Shown here piece after piece: positions 18,737 to 28,572 of a DNA stretch of 64,000 bases. Below the pieces are notes generated by a model. That model saw only the letters and a program-made list of their open reading frames with translations, was not told where the DNA came from and ran no database searches. The translations under genes were made by a program, and so were the position numbers. Source of the stretch: Paracoccus beibuensis (GTDB lineage Bacteria > Pseudomonadota > Alphaproteobacteria > Rhodobacterales > Rhodobacteraceae); assembly GCF_026162625.1 (NCBI RefSeq), contig NZ_JAOTBD010000001.1:186001-250000 (forward strand), read 5' to 3'. Position 1 is the first letter of the stretch. Each line of letters opens with the position of its first letter.

Positions 18737-19111
18737 ATGATGAACCCATTCCTTCAGGTCGCCCTTGGCGGCGCGGCAGGTGCGACGGCACGCTATGCCG
18801 TCTATCGCGCCATCGCCTGGCACGGCCCCGGCTTCCCGGTCGCCACCGGCGTTGTCAACGTGCTGGGCAGCTTTGCCATGGGTGTGCTGGCCGTCGCGTT
18901 GGCCGAGCGGCTTGGCAACCACTATGCGCCGCTTCTGCTGAGCGGGTTTTTGGGCGGGTTCACGACGTTTTCGGCATTCTCGCTGGACGCGCTGACCCTG
19001 TGGGAGCGTGGCCAGGTCTGGGGAATGGGAATCTATGTGCTGACCTCGGTCGTGCTGTCGCTGCTGGCGGTGGTCGCGGGCCTGGCTGTCGGACGGGGGA
19101 TATGGGCATGA
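18737..19111 (+). CDS. crcB: Fluoride ion channel CrcB/Fluc
   Basis: A 124-residue membrane protein with four predicted helices. It carries the family signature GFLGGFTTFSAFS at about 70-82 and the pore-lining Asn in NVLGSF at 41. Fluc proteins work as antiparallel dimers exporting fluoride. GGAG precedes the start. The stop overlaps the next gene in an ATGA. No fluoride riboswitch is seen in the 31 bases upstream. Confidence 0.95.
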   Translation: MMNPFLQVALGGAAGATARYAVYRAIAWHGPGFPVATGVVNVLGSFAMGVLAVALAERLGNHYAPLLLSGFLGGFTTFSAFSLDALTLWERGQVWGMGIYVLTSVVLSLLAVVAGLAVGRGIWA

Positions 19112-20157
19112 GCGGCGTTCAGACGATCATCGTGGGTCAGGACGAGGGCGAGATGCGCCTGGACCGCTGGCTGAAGAAGCGGTTTCCGCAGCTGTCGCAG
19201 GGCGCGGTCGAGAAGATGTGCCGCACCGGGCAGCTGCGCGTCGACGGAGGCCGCGTGAAGGCCGCCACCCGGATCGAGCCGGGCCAGGAGGTGCGCGTCC
19301 CGCCGCTGCCCGACGCCCAGCCTGTTCCCGCCAGGCCGCGCCCCATCGGGCCGCGCCTCACCGACGGCGACGTGCAGATGATCCAGGCGGCCGTCCTGTG
19401 GAAGGACGAACACATCATTGCGCTGAACAAGCTGCCGGGCCTTCCCAGCCAGGGCGGCAGCGGGTTGGGCGGCCGTCACGTCGACGGGCTGACCGAGGCG
19501 CTGATGTTCGGCTACAAGGACCGTCCCAAGCTGGTGCACCGGCTGGACAAGGACACCTCCGGCGTCCTGCTGCTGGCGCGCACCGACCGCGTGGCGCGCG
19601 CCCTGTCCGAGGCGTTCCGCTCGCGCACGACGCGCAAGATCTATTGGGCGGCGGTGGCGGGCGTGCCGCATCCGCGGATGGGCACCGTCCGCTATGGCCT
19701 GGTCAAGGGCGGCGGCGGGCGCGGCGACAACGAGAAGATGATCGCCGTCCACCCGCGCGACATCGACACGACCGAGGGCGCCAAGCGCGCGACGACGGAT
19801 TATGCCGTGCTGGACGCGCTGGGGACGCGGGCAAGCTGGTGTGCACTGGTGCCGATCACCGGCCGCACCCACCAGCTGCGCGCCCACATGGCGGAACTGG
19901 GGCACCCGATCGTGGGTGACGGCAAGTATGGCGGCTCGGGTCAGGAAAACCTGGGCGACGGCTGGGGCGCACAGCTTGGCGGAGAGATCAGCAAGAAGCT
20001 GCACCTGCACGCCCGCAGCATCGCCTTCGACCACCCCATCACCAAGAAGCGCATGACGCTGACGGCAGCCTTGCCCGAACATATGCAGCGGACGTGGAAA
20101 TCGCTCGGTTGGCACGAGAACGACGTCCCCGACGATCCCTTCGCGGAGGCCGAATGA
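19108..20157 (+). CDS. rluC: RluC/RluD-type rRNA pseudouridine synthase
   Basis: A 349-residue enzyme converting selected uridines of 23S rRNA to pseudouridine. An N-terminal S4-like domain (about 17-65) precedes the catalytic domain with HRLDKDTSGVLLLAR, where Asp147 is the expected nucleophile. The ATG at 19108 overlaps the crcB stop and has GGGGGA at a good distance; ATG 19102 is too close to it. The target could differ from that of E. coli RluC. Confidence 0.92.
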   Translation: MSGVQTIIVGQDEGEMRLDRWLKKRFPQLSQGAVEKMCRTGQLRVDGGRVKAATRIEPGQEVRVPPLPDAQPVPARPRPIGPRLTDGDVQMIQAAVLWKDEHIIALNKLPGLPSQGGSGLGGRHVDGLTEALMFGYKDRPKLVHRLDKDTSGVLLLARTDRVARALSEAFRSRTTRKIYWAAVAGVPHPRMGTVRYGLVKGGGGRGDNEKMIAVHPRDIDTTEGAKRATTDYAVLDALGTRASWCALVPITGRTHQLRAHMAELGHPIVGDGKYGGSGQENLGDGWGAQLGGEISKKLHLHARSIAFDHPITKKRMTLTAALPEHMQRTWKSLGWHENDVPDDPFAEAE

Positions 20158-20810
20158 GGCTGGTCGTCTTCGACGTCGACGGCACGCTGGTCGACAGCCA
20201 GGACCACATCCACCACGCGATGAGCTTTGCCTTCCAGGAAGCCGGGCTGGCGCCGCTGCCCAAGGCCGAGGTGCTGACAATCGTCGGGCTGTCGCTGCCC
20301 GTTGCCGTCGCCGAGCTGGCGCCCGAGGCGGATGTCCAGACGCAGGTGCGGATCGTCGCGGGCTACAAGGACAGCTTCATGAAGGCGCGGCTGGAACAGG
20401 CCGCACCGCTTTATCCCGGCGCGATGGAGTGTCTTGATCGGTTGGCCATGCGCGACGACCTGCTGCTGGCAATCGCGACCGGCAAGTCGCGGCGCGGGCT
20501 GGATGCGATGATCGCGGCGCATGGGCTGGCCGGGCGGTTCCTCAGCCTGCAGACGGCGGACGGGCATCCGTCGAAGCCGCACCCCTCGATGCTGCTGGCG
20601 GCCATGGCCGAAACGGGAATCGAGGCCGGGCAGGCCGTCATGATCGGCGACACCAGCTTCGACATGCTGATGGCCGGTGCGGCCGGCATGGCGGGCTTTG
20701 GCGTCAGCTGGGGCTATCACCCGGCGGCGGCGCTGACCGATGCCGGTGCCGCGCGGATCGTGGATGAATTCGACACCCTGACCCGAACCATCGAGGAGTG
20801 GGCTGAATGA
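20154..20810 (+). CDS. HAD-superfamily hydrolase, phosphoglycolate phosphatase-like
   Basis: A 218-residue protein with HAD motif I FDVDGTLVDS (Asp8 and Asp10), motif II near ATGKS, and motif III/IV around KPHPSM and MIGDTSFDM. This is the subfamily with a helical cap, as in Gph or beta-phosphoglucomutase. The substrate is not predictable. The ATG overlaps the rluC stop by four bases, and the gene ends in an ATGA overlap with the ATP12 gene. Confidence 0.88.
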   Translation: MRLVVFDVDGTLVDSQDHIHHAMSFAFQEAGLAPLPKAEVLTIVGLSLPVAVAELAPEADVQTQVRIVAGYKDSFMKARLEQAAPLYPGAMECLDRLAMRDDLLLAIATGKSRRGLDAMIAAHGLAGRFLSLQTADGHPSKPHPSMLLAAMAETGIEAGQAVMIGDTSFDMLMAGAAGMAGFGVSWGYHPAAALTDAGAARIVDEFDTLTRTIEEWAE

Positions 20811-21520
20811 GCGAATGGAAGGCGCGCAGGTTCTGGACGCGGGTCGATACCCGCGCCACCGACGGCGGATACGAGATCCTGCTGGACGACCGCCAGCTGC
20901 GCACGCCGAACAAGAAGCCGCTGGTCCTGCCGACCGAACCGCTGGCGCAGGCCATCGCCGCCGAATGGGACGCCCAATCCGCCGAGATCCTGCCCCACAC
21001 CATGCCGCTGACGCGCGCCGCCAATTCGGCCGTCGAGAAGGTGGCCCCACAGGTCGACGGCGTGGTGGGGATGCTGGCCGAATATGGCGGCACGGACCTG
21101 CTGTGCTATCGGGCACCCGAGCCCGCCGAACTGGTCGAACGGCAGGCGGCGGAATGGGACCCTCTGCTGGACTGGGCGGCAACCGAATTGCGCGCACCCC
21201 TGCAAACGACGGCGGGGGTGATTCCCGTCGACCAGGACCCGGACGCGCTGGAACGGCTGCGCGCGGAAGTTGCGGCGCTGGATGTCTGGGCGCTGACGGC
21301 GCTGCACGATCTTGTGACGATCCCCGGTTCACTGGTCCTGGGGCTGGCGGTCATCCGGGGACGCCTGTCTGCGGCCGAGGCGCATCGGCTGTCCCGCATC
21401 GACGAAGATTTCCAGATCGAACGCTGGGGCGCCGACGAGGAAGCGGCGGAAGCCGCCGAGGAGCGCCGCCTGTCCATGGAATGGGCAGAACGGCTGTGGC
21501 AGCTGTCCCGCCGGGGTTGA
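20807..21520 (+). CDS. ATP12-family F1-ATPase assembly chaperone
   Basis: A 237-residue protein matching the ATP12 family, known in mitochondria and alphaproteobacteria, which binds the F1 alpha subunit before hexamer assembly. Recognisable segments are RFWTRV, GGYEILLDDRQLRTPNKKPL and LVLGLAVIRGRLS near the C-terminus. It is coupled to the HAD gene by an ATGA overlap. It supports an alphaproteobacterial host. Confidence 0.9.
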   Translation: MSEWKARRFWTRVDTRATDGGYEILLDDRQLRTPNKKPLVLPTEPLAQAIAAEWDAQSAEILPHTMPLTRAANSAVEKVAPQVDGVVGMLAEYGGTDLLCYRAPEPAELVERQAAEWDPLLDWAATELRAPLQTTAGVIPVDQDPDALERLRAEVAALDVWALTALHDLVTIPGSLVLGLAVIRGRLSAAEAHRLSRIDEDFQIERWGADEEAAEAAEERRLSMEWAERLWQLSRRG

Positions 21521-21547
21521 GTGCCCTAGCGTCGTCCGACGCGGTTC

Positions 21548-21575
21548 TTGACGCGCAGCTTTGTACCGGCACAAT
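21548..21575 (+). promoter_or_regulatory. Candidate promoter of the bzt/aap transporter operon
   Basis: TTGACG (21548-21553), 16-base spacer, CACAAT (21570-21575, four of six consensus positions). It lies about 118 bases before the binding-protein gene. Confidence 0.5.
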
Positions 21576-21692
21576 ATCGCCTATTGGGACGGCAAATTGC
21601 GCGCCGTGCTATGACGACAAGGGCCGGGACCGGTCCGCATCGCCTTCGGGGGTCGCGCGCGACGGCCCGGACGCTCCAACACAGAGGTAGCA

Positions 21693-22718
21693 ATGACAAA
21701 ATCGGTTTTCCTGGGGACGGTGGCCGCGGCGACGGTGTTTGCCGGCATGGGGCTGGCCCAAGAGGGCTCGACCCTGGCGCAGGTCAAGGAACGTGACGAG
21801 TTGAACTGCGGCGTGAACACGGGCCTTGTCGGCTTCGCCGCGCCGGATGCCAGCGGCAACTGGACGGGCTTCGATGTCGCCTATTGCCGCGCGCTGGCCG
21901 CGGCCGTTCTGGGCGACCCGAACAAGGTGCGTTTCGTGCCGACCACCGGCCAGACCCGCTTCACGGCGCTCAGCTCGGGTGAGGTCGACGTTCTGGCGCG
22001 GAACTCGACCTGGACCTTCTCTCGCGATACCGACCTGGCACTCGATTTCGTAGGCGTGAACTATTACGACGGCCAGGGCTTCATGGTCCGCAAGGATCTG
22101 GGCGTGACCTCGGCCAAGGAACTGGACGGCGCCACCATCTGCATCCAGACCGGCACCACGACCGAGCTGAACCTGGCCGATTATTTCCGCGCCAACAACA
22201 TGGCCTACACGCCCGTCAACATCGACAGCAATGCCGAAGGTGAACAGCAGTACATGGCCGGCGCCTGCGACGCCTATACCACCGACGCCTCGGGCTTGGC
22301 GGCCACGCGCGCGGCCTTCGCCGACCCGGAAAACCACATCATCCTGCCCGAGATCATCTCGAAGGAGCCGCTGGGGCCGGCGGTGCGCCACGGCGACAAC
22401 AACTGGGGCGACATCGCCCGCTGGACACTGAACGCGCTGATCGCGGCCGAGGAATACGGCGTCACCTCGCGAAACATCGAGGAACTGGTCAGGTCCTCGA
22501 ACAACCCCGAGGTCCAGCGTCTTCTGGGCGTGTCGGACGAACTCGGCGCGATGATCGGCCTCGACGCCGAGTGGGCGCGCCGCGCGATCCTGGCGAACGG
22601 CAACTATGGCGAGATCTTCGCAGCCAATATCGGCGAACAGACCCCGATCGGCCTGGCCCGCGGGCTGAACGCGCAGTGGACGCAGGGCGGCCTGCTCTAC
22701 GCGCAGCCGTTCCGCTGA
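21693..22718 (+). CDS. bztA: Polar amino-acid ABC transporter, periplasmic binding protein
   Basis: A 341-residue secreted protein of the AapJ/BztA family. A signal peptide (KSVFLGTVAAATVFAGMGLAQ) precedes a type II binding fold with NTGLVGFAAPD and a substrate lobe (LARNSTWTFSRDTDL shown in part). Relatives bind glutamate, glutamine, aspartate, asparagine or a wider set of L-amino acids. It is the first gene of a four-gene operon. A strong hairpin follows it. Confidence 0.93.
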   Translation: MTKSVFLGTVAAATVFAGMGLAQEGSTLAQVKERDELNCGVNTGLVGFAAPDASGNWTGFDVAYCRALAAAVLGDPNKVRFVPTTGQTRFTALSSGEVDVLARNSTWTFSRDTDLALDFVGVNYYDGQGFMVRKDLGVTSAKELDGATICIQTGTTTELNLADYFRANNMAYTPVNIDSNAEGEQQYMAGACDAYTTDASGLAATRAAFADPENHIILPEIISKEPLGPAVRHGDNNWGDIARWTLNALIAAEEYGVTSRNIEELVRSSNNPEVQRLLGVSDELGAMIGLDAEWARRAILANGNYGEIFAANIGEQTPIGLARGLNAQWTQGGLLYAQPFR

Positions 22719-22728
22719 TCCTGAAGAC

Positions 22729-22751
22729 CCGCGGGCCGGACCGGCCCGCGG
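22729..22751 (+). other. Intercistronic hairpin after bztA
   Basis: CCGCGGGCC (22729-22737), loop GGACC, GGCCCGCGG (22743-22751). No T-run follows. Such stems after binding-protein genes usually protect the upstream mRNA so that the binding protein is made in excess over the membrane subunits. Confidence 0.6.
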
Positions 22752-22819
22752 CTGTCCTGCAACGATAAACCTGCCCACGCAAAGCGGCGACAAGCCGATG
22801 GCAGGCGACAGGGGTAAAG

Positions 22820-24079
22820 ATGATGACGGACGTCTCGGTGCCGGCGAACCCGCCGTTCCGGCTGAGCATGCTGATCCATGACCGACGTTACAGGTCGCTG
22901 ACCTTTCAGGTCATCGTGTTCATCCTGGTGATGGCGCTGTTCTGGTGGCTGATCAACAACACGCTGCAGAACCTGGCCCTGCTGGGAAAAAGCTTCGACT
23001 TCGGCTTTCTGTTCCAGCGCGCCGGATACGACATTCCGCAGACGCCGATCCCCTATACCGCCGATGACACGCATCTGCGCGCGGCCGTCGTTGGCCTGCT
23101 GAACACGCTGATCGTGGCGGTGCTGGGCTGCATCTCGGCCACCATCCTGGGCGTGATCGTGGGCGTCGCGCGGCTGTCGAAGAACTGGCTGTTCGCGCGG
23201 CTGATGACCGTCTTCGTCGAGATCTTCCGCAACATGCCGCTGCTGCTGTGGATCCTGATCGTCTTTGCGATCTTCACCGAGATCCTGCCGCCGCCCAACG
23301 CCTATCGCGGAGAGGACCCGGCCTGGTCGATGATCCTCTTCGACAACGTGGCGCTGACGAATCGTTATACCTCGATCCCGACGCTGGGGATGACCAACGA
23401 CCCCGGCAGCCTGGATCTGGGCGCGCGGATCACCTTCAACTGGGCGACCATCGCTTTCGTCGTGGCACTGTTGGGCGGGTGGTTCGCGCGTCGCGCGATC
23501 CGCAGCCGCGCGCAGGCGGTGCAGGACCGGACGGGGGACCGTCCCGCGACCTGGTGGAAGACGCTGGCGGTGATGGTGCTGCCGTCGCTGTTCCTGATCT
23601 GGTATTTCGGCCTGCACCTGGTGCCGCCCAGCCTGCAGGGCTTCAACTTCTCGGGCGGGCTGAACGTGGCGAACGGCCTGGTGGCCCTGTGGCTGGCGCT
23701 GACGCTCTATACCGCTGCCTTCATCGCCGAGATCGTGCGCGCCGGCATTCTGGCCGTCAGCCGCGGCCAGTCCGAGGCCGCCTTCGCCCTGGGCCTGCGC
23801 CCCAACCGCACCATGAGCCTGGTGATCCTTCCGCAGGCGCTGCGGGTGATCATTCCGCCGCTGATCTCGCAGTATCTCAACCTGACCAAGAACAGTTCTC
23901 TGGCCATTGCCGTCGGCTACATGGACCTGCGCGGCACGCTTGGCGGCACGACGCTGAACCAGACGGGCCGAGAGCTGGAGGCCATCGTGCTGATGATGCT
24001 GACCTACCTGGCGCTCAGCCTGATCATCTCGGCCGGAATGAACGTCTTCAACGCCAGCGTCAAACTGAAGGAGCGGTGA
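22820..24079 (+). CDS. bztB: Polar amino-acid ABC transporter permease, AapQ/BztB type
   Basis: A 419-residue inner-membrane permease. It has an N-terminal helix, a region with ARLSKNWLFARLMTVFVEIFRN, and the EAA-type loop SEAAFALGLRPNRTMSLVILPQALR shown here in part, which contacts the ATPase. It pairs with the next permease. Tandem ATG codons at 22820 and 22823 are possible starts. Confidence 0.93.
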   Translation: MMTDVSVPANPPFRLSMLIHDRRYRSLTFQVIVFILVMALFWWLINNTLQNLALLGKSFDFGFLFQRAGYDIPQTPIPYTADDTHLRAAVVGLLNTLIVAVLGCISATILGVIVGVARLSKNWLFARLMTVFVEIFRNMPLLLWILIVFAIFTEILPPPNAYRGEDPAWSMILFDNVALTNRYTSIPTLGMTNDPGSLDLGARITFNWATIAFVVALLGGWFARRAIRSRAQAVQDRTGDRPATWWKTLAVMVLPSLFLIWYFGLHLVPPSLQGFNFSGGLNVANGLVALWLALTLYTAAFIAEIVRAGILAVSRGQSEAAFALGLRPNRTMSLVILPQALRVIIPPLISQYLNLTKNSSLAIAVGYMDLRGTLGGTTLNQTGRELEAIVLMMLTYLALSLIISAGMNVFNASVKLKER

Positions 24080-24080
24080 G

Positions 24081-25535
24081 ATGAGCGACACCCATGCCCA
24101 GACCGTCCCCTTCGTTCGAGACACGATGCTGCCCGCGGCCCCGCCGCCCGACCGGCAGGCGGGGGCCGTCCGCTGGCTGCGAGAAAACCTGTTCTCGGGG
24201 CCGGTGAACACCGTCCTGACGATCCTCGGGGCGCTGATCGTCTGGTTCCTGTTCGTGACCTTCTGGGACTGGTTCGCCCACTCCGTCTGGAACGCCTCCA
24301 GCCTCTCCGAGTGCCGAGAGATCATCGCCGCCACCTGGGGCGAGGGCGCGCGCGGCGCATGTTTCGCCGTCATCCGCGAGCGGTGGAACCAGTATATCTT
24401 CGGCTTCTATCCGCCCGATCTCTACTGGCGGCCGACGATGACCTTCGGCCTGCTGATGGTCGCGCTGGCGCCGGTGCTGTTCGGCGCGTCGCTGTTGATC
24501 CGCCGCGTGGTGCTGGCCGTCACCGCTGTCGTCACGCTGGGGGCAATGATCGTGCTGGGCGTGCCAGCGGGCTGGCTGGCCTTCACGGCGCTGGTCCTGG
24601 GTTTCGGGCTCTACGCGTCCGAGCGCAACATCGCCTGGCTGCTGCCCTTCTCGGTCATCTATCCGCTGCTGGGGGTCTGGTTTCTTTGGGGCGGGACGCT
24701 CTGGGGGCCGATCTTCGTGCTGGTGGCGCCGGTGCTGGGCTGGCTGGCATGGCGGCTGCTGGCTGGGCGTGCCCCAATGCTGGGGGCAGTCGCGGCGGGG
24801 GTGGTCACGGTCCTCTTCTGGCTGTTCCTGGCCGGTGATGCAGCCAGCGACGCGCAGGGCCTGATCCCGCTGGCGATCGAGCCGGTGCGGTCGGACCGCT
24901 TCGGCGGCTTCCTTCTGTCGCTGACCATCGGCGTGGCGGGCATCGCGCTGTCCCTGCCGCTCGGCATCGTGCTGGCGCTGGCGCGGCAGTCGGACATGTT
25001 TCTGATCAAGTCGCTGGCGGTGATCTTCATCGAGTTCATCCGCGGCGTCCCCCTGATTGCGCTGCTGTTCGTGGCGTCGCTGCTCTTGAACTATTTCCTG
25101 CCGCCGGGCACCAGCTTCGACATCATCCTGCGCGTGATCATCATGGTGACGATCTTCGCCGCCGCCTACATGGCCGAGGTGATCCGCGGCGGCCTGGCCG
25201 CCCTGCCCAAGGGCCAGTACGAGGCCGCGGACGCGCTTGGCCTCGACTACTGGAAGGCGCAGCGGCTGATCGTCCTGCCGCAGGCGCTGAAGATCAGCAT
25301 CCCCGGGATCGTGTCGACCTTCATCGGCATGTTCAAGGACACGACGCTGGTGACCTTCGTTGGCCTCTACGACCCGCTGAAGTCGATGTCGGACGCGGTG
25401 CGCGCCAATATCGCCTGGAAGGGCATCTACTGGGAGCCGTTCATTTTCGTCGGCGCCATCTTCTTTCTCATCTGCTTCGGCATGTCGCGATACTCGATGT
25501 ATCTGGAACGCCGGCTGCAGCGCGACCACAGGTAG
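24081..25535 (+). CDS. bztC: Polar amino-acid ABC transporter permease, AapM/BztC type
   Basis: A 484-residue permease, longer than ordinary HAAT permeases because of extra N-terminal membrane segments, as in AapM/BztC. The EAA loop is YEAADALGLDYWKAQRLIVLPQALK (partly shown). It starts one base after the bztB stop, so translation is likely coupled. Confidence 0.93.
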   Translation: MSDTHAQTVPFVRDTMLPAAPPPDRQAGAVRWLRENLFSGPVNTVLTILGALIVWFLFVTFWDWFAHSVWNASSLSECREIIAATWGEGARGACFAVIRERWNQYIFGFYPPDLYWRPTMTFGLLMVALAPVLFGASLLIRRVVLAVTAVVTLGAMIVLGVPAGWLAFTALVLGFGLYASERNIAWLLPFSVIYPLLGVWFLWGGTLWGPIFVLVAPVLGWLAWRLLAGRAPMLGAVAAGVVTVLFWLFLAGDAASDAQGLIPLAIEPVRSDRFGGFLLSLTIGVAGIALSLPLGIVLALARQSDMFLIKSLAVIFIEFIRGVPLIALLFVASLLLNYFLPPGTSFDIILRVIIMVTIFAAAYMAEVIRGGLAALPKGQYEAADALGLDYWKAQRLIVLPQALKISIPGIVSTFIGMFKDTTLVTFVGLYDPLKSMSDAVRANIAWKGIYWEPFIFVGAIFFLICFGMSRYSMYLERRLQRDHR

Positions 25536-25541
25536 GACCCG

Positions 25542-26318
25542 ATGACCGAACAGAGCCCCCGCCACCGGATGACGATCAGCGATGAGGTCGCCATCGACAT
25601 TCGCAACATGAACAAGTGGTACGGCAGCTTCCACGTGCTGCGCGATATCGACCTGACAGTGCACAAGGGCGAACGGATCGTCATCGCCGGCCCGTCCGGA
25701 TCTGGCAAGTCCACGCTGATCCGCTGCATCAACCGGCTGGAGGAGCATCAGTCGGGGCATATCGTTGTCGACGGGGTGGAACTGACCAGCGATATCAAGA
25801 ACATCGACAAGGTGCGGTCCGAGGTCGGGATGGTGTTCCAGCACTTCAACCTGTTCCCGCACCTGACCGTGCTCGAGAACTGCACGCTGGCGCCGATCTG
25901 GGTCCGCAACGTCCCACGCAGGCAGGCCGAGGCGACGGCTCGGCGATTTCTTGAAAAGGTCAAGATCCCCGAACAGGCCGACAAGTATCCGGGGCAACTG
26001 TCGGGCGGCCAGCAGCAGCGCGTGGCCATTGCGCGGTCCCTGTGCATGCAGCCCAAGATCATGCTGTTTGACGAACCGACCAGCGCCCTGGACCCCGAGA
26101 TGATCAAGGAGGTTCTGGACACGATGATCGAGCTGGCCGAAGAAGGGATGACGATGATCTGCGTCACCCACGAGATGGGCTTTGCCCAAGCCGTGGCGAA
26201 CCGCGTCATCTTCATGGACCAGGGCCAGATCGTCGAGCAGAACGCGCCGCGCGAGTTCTTCAACAGCCCCCAATCGGAACGGACAAAGCTGTTCCTGAGC
26301 CAGATCCTGGGCCACTGA
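25542..26318 (+). CDS. bztD: Polar amino-acid ABC transporter ATPase, AapP/BztD type
   Basis: A 258-residue ATPase with Walker [10 protein letters not shown], signature [13 protein letters not shown], Walker [13 protein letters not shown] and the switch histidine in VTHEMGFA. Together with the preceding three genes it forms a complete importer. A GC hairpin at 26326-26340 follows the stop. Confidence 0.95.
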   Translation: MTEQSPRHRMTISDEVAIDIRNMNKWYGSFHVLRDIDLTVHKGERIVIAGPSGSGKSTLIRCINRLEEHQSGHIVVDGVELTSDIKNIDKVRSEVGMVFQHFNLFPHLTVLENCTLAPIWVRNVPRRQAEATARRFLEKVKIPEQADKYPGQLSGGQQQRVAIARSLCMQPKIMLFDEPTSALDPEMIKEVLDTMIELAEEGMTMICVTHEMGFAQAVANRVIFMDQGQIVEQNAPREFFNSPQSERTKLFLSQILGH

Positions 26319-26325
26319 GCGGGCA

Positions 26326-26340
26326 GGGGGCGCTGCCCCC
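26326..26340. other. GC hairpin between convergent genes
   Basis: GGGGGC (26326-26331), GCT loop, GCCCCC (26335-26340). It lies between the ends of bztD and the sixA-like gene. There is no T-run, but it is the only stem available to either gene end. Confidence 0.4.
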
Positions 26341-26355
26341 AGCCCGTAACGGGTA

Positions 26356-26874
26356 TCAGCTGCGGCCGTCGAAGCGGACGAAGTCCATGACGCTGCCTTG
26401 GCCCGGCTGGACGTCGCGCCAGTCGTCGATCTGGAAGTCGACCACCAGCGTGGCGGCCGTCGGATAACGGCGGAAATCCGGCTCCATCGGCGCGCGGGCC
26501 GGCAGCATGGCCGCGAATTCCGAGATGCCGGGGTTGTGGCCCAGCATCATGACCGTCGGCTGCGTCGCGGTCTTCAGGACCGACAGCATCCGGTCCGTGC
26601 CCGCCTGATACAGCGACGGCTCGATCCGCATCAGCGGCCTGACCTCCAACGGTGCGCCGGCGATGACCGCCCAGGTTTCCTGCGTGCGGGCCGAGGAAGA
26701 GCAGAGAACTTCCTCGGGCTCGTAGCCGCGGCTGGCCATCCAGTCCCCCAGCGCGCGGGCCGAGCGGCGGCCACGGTCGTTCAGCGGACGGTCATGATCG
26801 TCCAGCGTCGGATCGTCCCAAGCCGACTTGGCATGGCGGGTCAGGATCAGGCGTCGGTATCCAAGTGGCGTCAT
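26356..26874 (-). CDS. SixA-like histidine phosphatase family protein
   Basis: A 172-residue protein with the RHG motif as LTRHAKSAWDD near residues 10-20, DRPLNDRGRR, and the second histidine in MLGHNPGI. In E. coli SixA removes phosphate from phospho-histidine of NPr or HPt domains; the substrate here is unknown. The ATG at 26874 gives the usual N-terminus; an earlier start at 26916 would add 14 unlikely residues. Confidence 0.88.
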   Translation of the reverse strand: MTPLGYRRLILTRHAKSAWDDPTLDDHDRPLNDRGRRSARALGDWMASRGYEPEEVLCSSSARTQETWAVIAGAPLEVRPLMRIEPSLYQAGTDRMLSVLKTATQPTVMMLGHNPGISEFAAMLPARAPMEPDFRRYPTAATLVVDFQIDDWRDVQPGQGSVMDFVRFDGRS

Positions 26875-26958
26875 CGCGGTCTGCCTTTCATGCCATCGGT
26901 CCGCGCAGCCTGCCACAGCATTCGGCCAAGCTGCAAGCGGACACCGCCGGATGCGCGA

Positions 26959-27858
26959 TCAGAGGCCGGTATCGCCCTGGCGAAGTCCCCGCGGCTTGAC
27001 GCGCGGTTCAGTCGTGCGGATCAGCGATCCCGCGCCATGCTCGGTGAACAGTTCCAGCAGGCAGGCGTTCGGGACGCGACCGTCCAGGATCACGACGGCC
27101 CGCACGCCATCCTCGAGCGCCTTCAGCGCCGTTTCGGTCTTGGGGATCATGCCGCCGGCGATCTGGCCATCGACGATCATCGCGCGCACCTGATCGGGAT
27201 GAAGCGCGGTCACCACCTCGCCCGAGGCGTCCTTGACGCCCGACACGTCGGTCAACAGCAGCAGCCGGTCGGCCTGAAGTGCGCCGGCAATGGCGCCGGC
27301 GGCCGTGTCGCCGTTGACGTTGAAGGTCTCGTTGTCCTCCATCCCCGTGGCGACGGGGGCGATGACGGGGATCATGCCGGCGCCGTAGAGGTCGCGGATG
27401 ATCTGGACGTTCATCTCGACCGGGCGACCGACGAAGCCCAGTTCAGGGTCGTCGACCTCGCAGACCATCATGTCGTCGTCCTTGCCCGAGATGCCGACCG
27501 CGCGGCCGCCGGCGTCGTTGATGGCCTGGACGATGCGCTTGTTCACAAGGCCGGACAGCACCATCTCGACCACCTCGACGGTTTCCTTGGTGGTCACGCG
27601 CTTGCCGCGCACGAAGCGGCTCTCGATCCCCAGGCGGTCCAGCAGGTCGTTGATCATCGGGCCGCCGCCGTGGCAGACGACCGGGTTCATGCCGACCTGC
27701 TTCATCAGGACGATGTCGCGGGCGAATTCCGCCATGGCGTCGTCGTCGCCCATCGCGTTGCCGCCGAACTTGACGACGACCACGGCGCCCGAATAGCGCT
27801 GCAGATAGGGCAGGGCTTCAGAAAGGGTGCGGGCGGTGGCGATCCAGTCACGGTTCAT
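26959..27858 (-). CDS. argB: Acetylglutamate kinase
   Basis: A 299-residue amino-acid kinase phosphorylating N-acetylglutamate, the second step of arginine synthesis. [13 protein letters not shown] begins the ATP-binding core, and [17 protein letters not shown] and [12 protein letters not shown] bind substrate. The length suits the arginine-sensitive hexameric type. The start at 27858 is preferred over 27873. It follows engB with a 63-base gap. Confidence 0.96.
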   Translation of the reverse strand: MNRDWIATARTLSEALPYLQRYSGAVVVVKFGGNAMGDDDAMAEFARDIVLMKQVGMNPVVCHGGGPMINDLLDRLGIESRFVRGKRVTTKETVEVVEMVLSGLVNKRIVQAINDAGGRAVGISGKDDDMMVCEVDDPELGFVGRPVEMNVQIIRDLYGAGMIPVIAPVATGMEDNETFNVNGDTAAGAIAGALQADRLLLLTDVSGVKDASGEVVTALHPDQVRAMIVDGQIAGGMIPKTETALKALEDGVRAVVILDGRVPNACLLELFTEHGAGSLIRTTEPRVKPRGLRQGDTGL

Positions 27859-27921
27859 GCTCTGTCTTCTCATCCTGAAGGTCCCTGGCTGACGGGGCGG
27901 ACCCTAGGGCGCATGCGCCTG

Positions 27922-28572
27922 TCAGTCCAGCCCGGCGATGATCGTCCGCAACGTGGAAATGCCGTGGCCTTTCTCGGAAGACGTCACCACGATCTCTGGG
28001 TAAGCCGCGGGATGCTTCTGCAGCGCCTCCTCGACCTGGGCCAGCACCGGCCTGACCGCGTTCGGGCCAAGCTTGTCGGTCTTGGTCATCACGACCTGGA
28101 ACGGCACCGCGGAACGGTCGAGCAGCGTCATGATCTCGTGATCGACATCCTTCACGCCGTGGCGCGAGTCGATCAGGCAGAAGGCGCGGCGGAGCGTCGG
28201 GCGACCGGCGAGGTAGTTCTTGAGCAGCGCCTGCCACTTGGCCACGACCGCCACGGGCGCCTTGGCAAAGCCATAGCCGGGAAGGTCGACCAGGTAGGAC
28301 CGGTCGCCGAGGGTGAAATAGTTGATCTCTTGCGTGCGGCCCGGCGTGTTCGAAGCGCGGGCGATGCCCTTGCGGCCGGTCAGCGCGTTGATCAGGCTGG
28401 ATTTGCCGACGTTCGAACGGCCCGCGAAGCAGACTTCGGGGCGGTCGGCGGGGGGCAGGCCGTCCATCGCAACGACGCCCTTGAGGAAGTCGACGGGACC
28501 GGCGAACAGCAGGCGCGCGGCCTCGGCTGCGGCGGCGTCGGGCTCTGGCGCGACGGGGAATGAAACCTTCAT
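27922..28572 (-). CDS. engB: Ribosome biogenesis GTPase EngB/YsxC
   Basis: A 216-residue GTPase with G1 GRSNVGKSS, G2 NTPGRTQE, G3 DLPGYG and G4 TKTDKL. The family acts in late 50S assembly. The ATG at 28572 overlaps the stop of the MOSC gene by four bases, and a basic or proline-rich longer N-terminus in the same frame is not supported. Confidence 0.95.
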   Translation of the reverse strand: MKVSFPVAPEPDAAAAEAARLLFAGPVDFLKGVVAMDGLPPADRPEVCFAGRSNVGKSSLINALTGRKGIARASNTPGRTQEINYFTLGDRSYLVDLPGYGFAKAPVAVVAKWQALLKNYLAGRPTLRRAFCLIDSRHGVKDVDHEIMTLLDRSAVPFQVVMTKTDKLGPNAVRPVLAQVEEALQKHPAAYPEIVVTSSEKGHGISTLRTIIAGLD

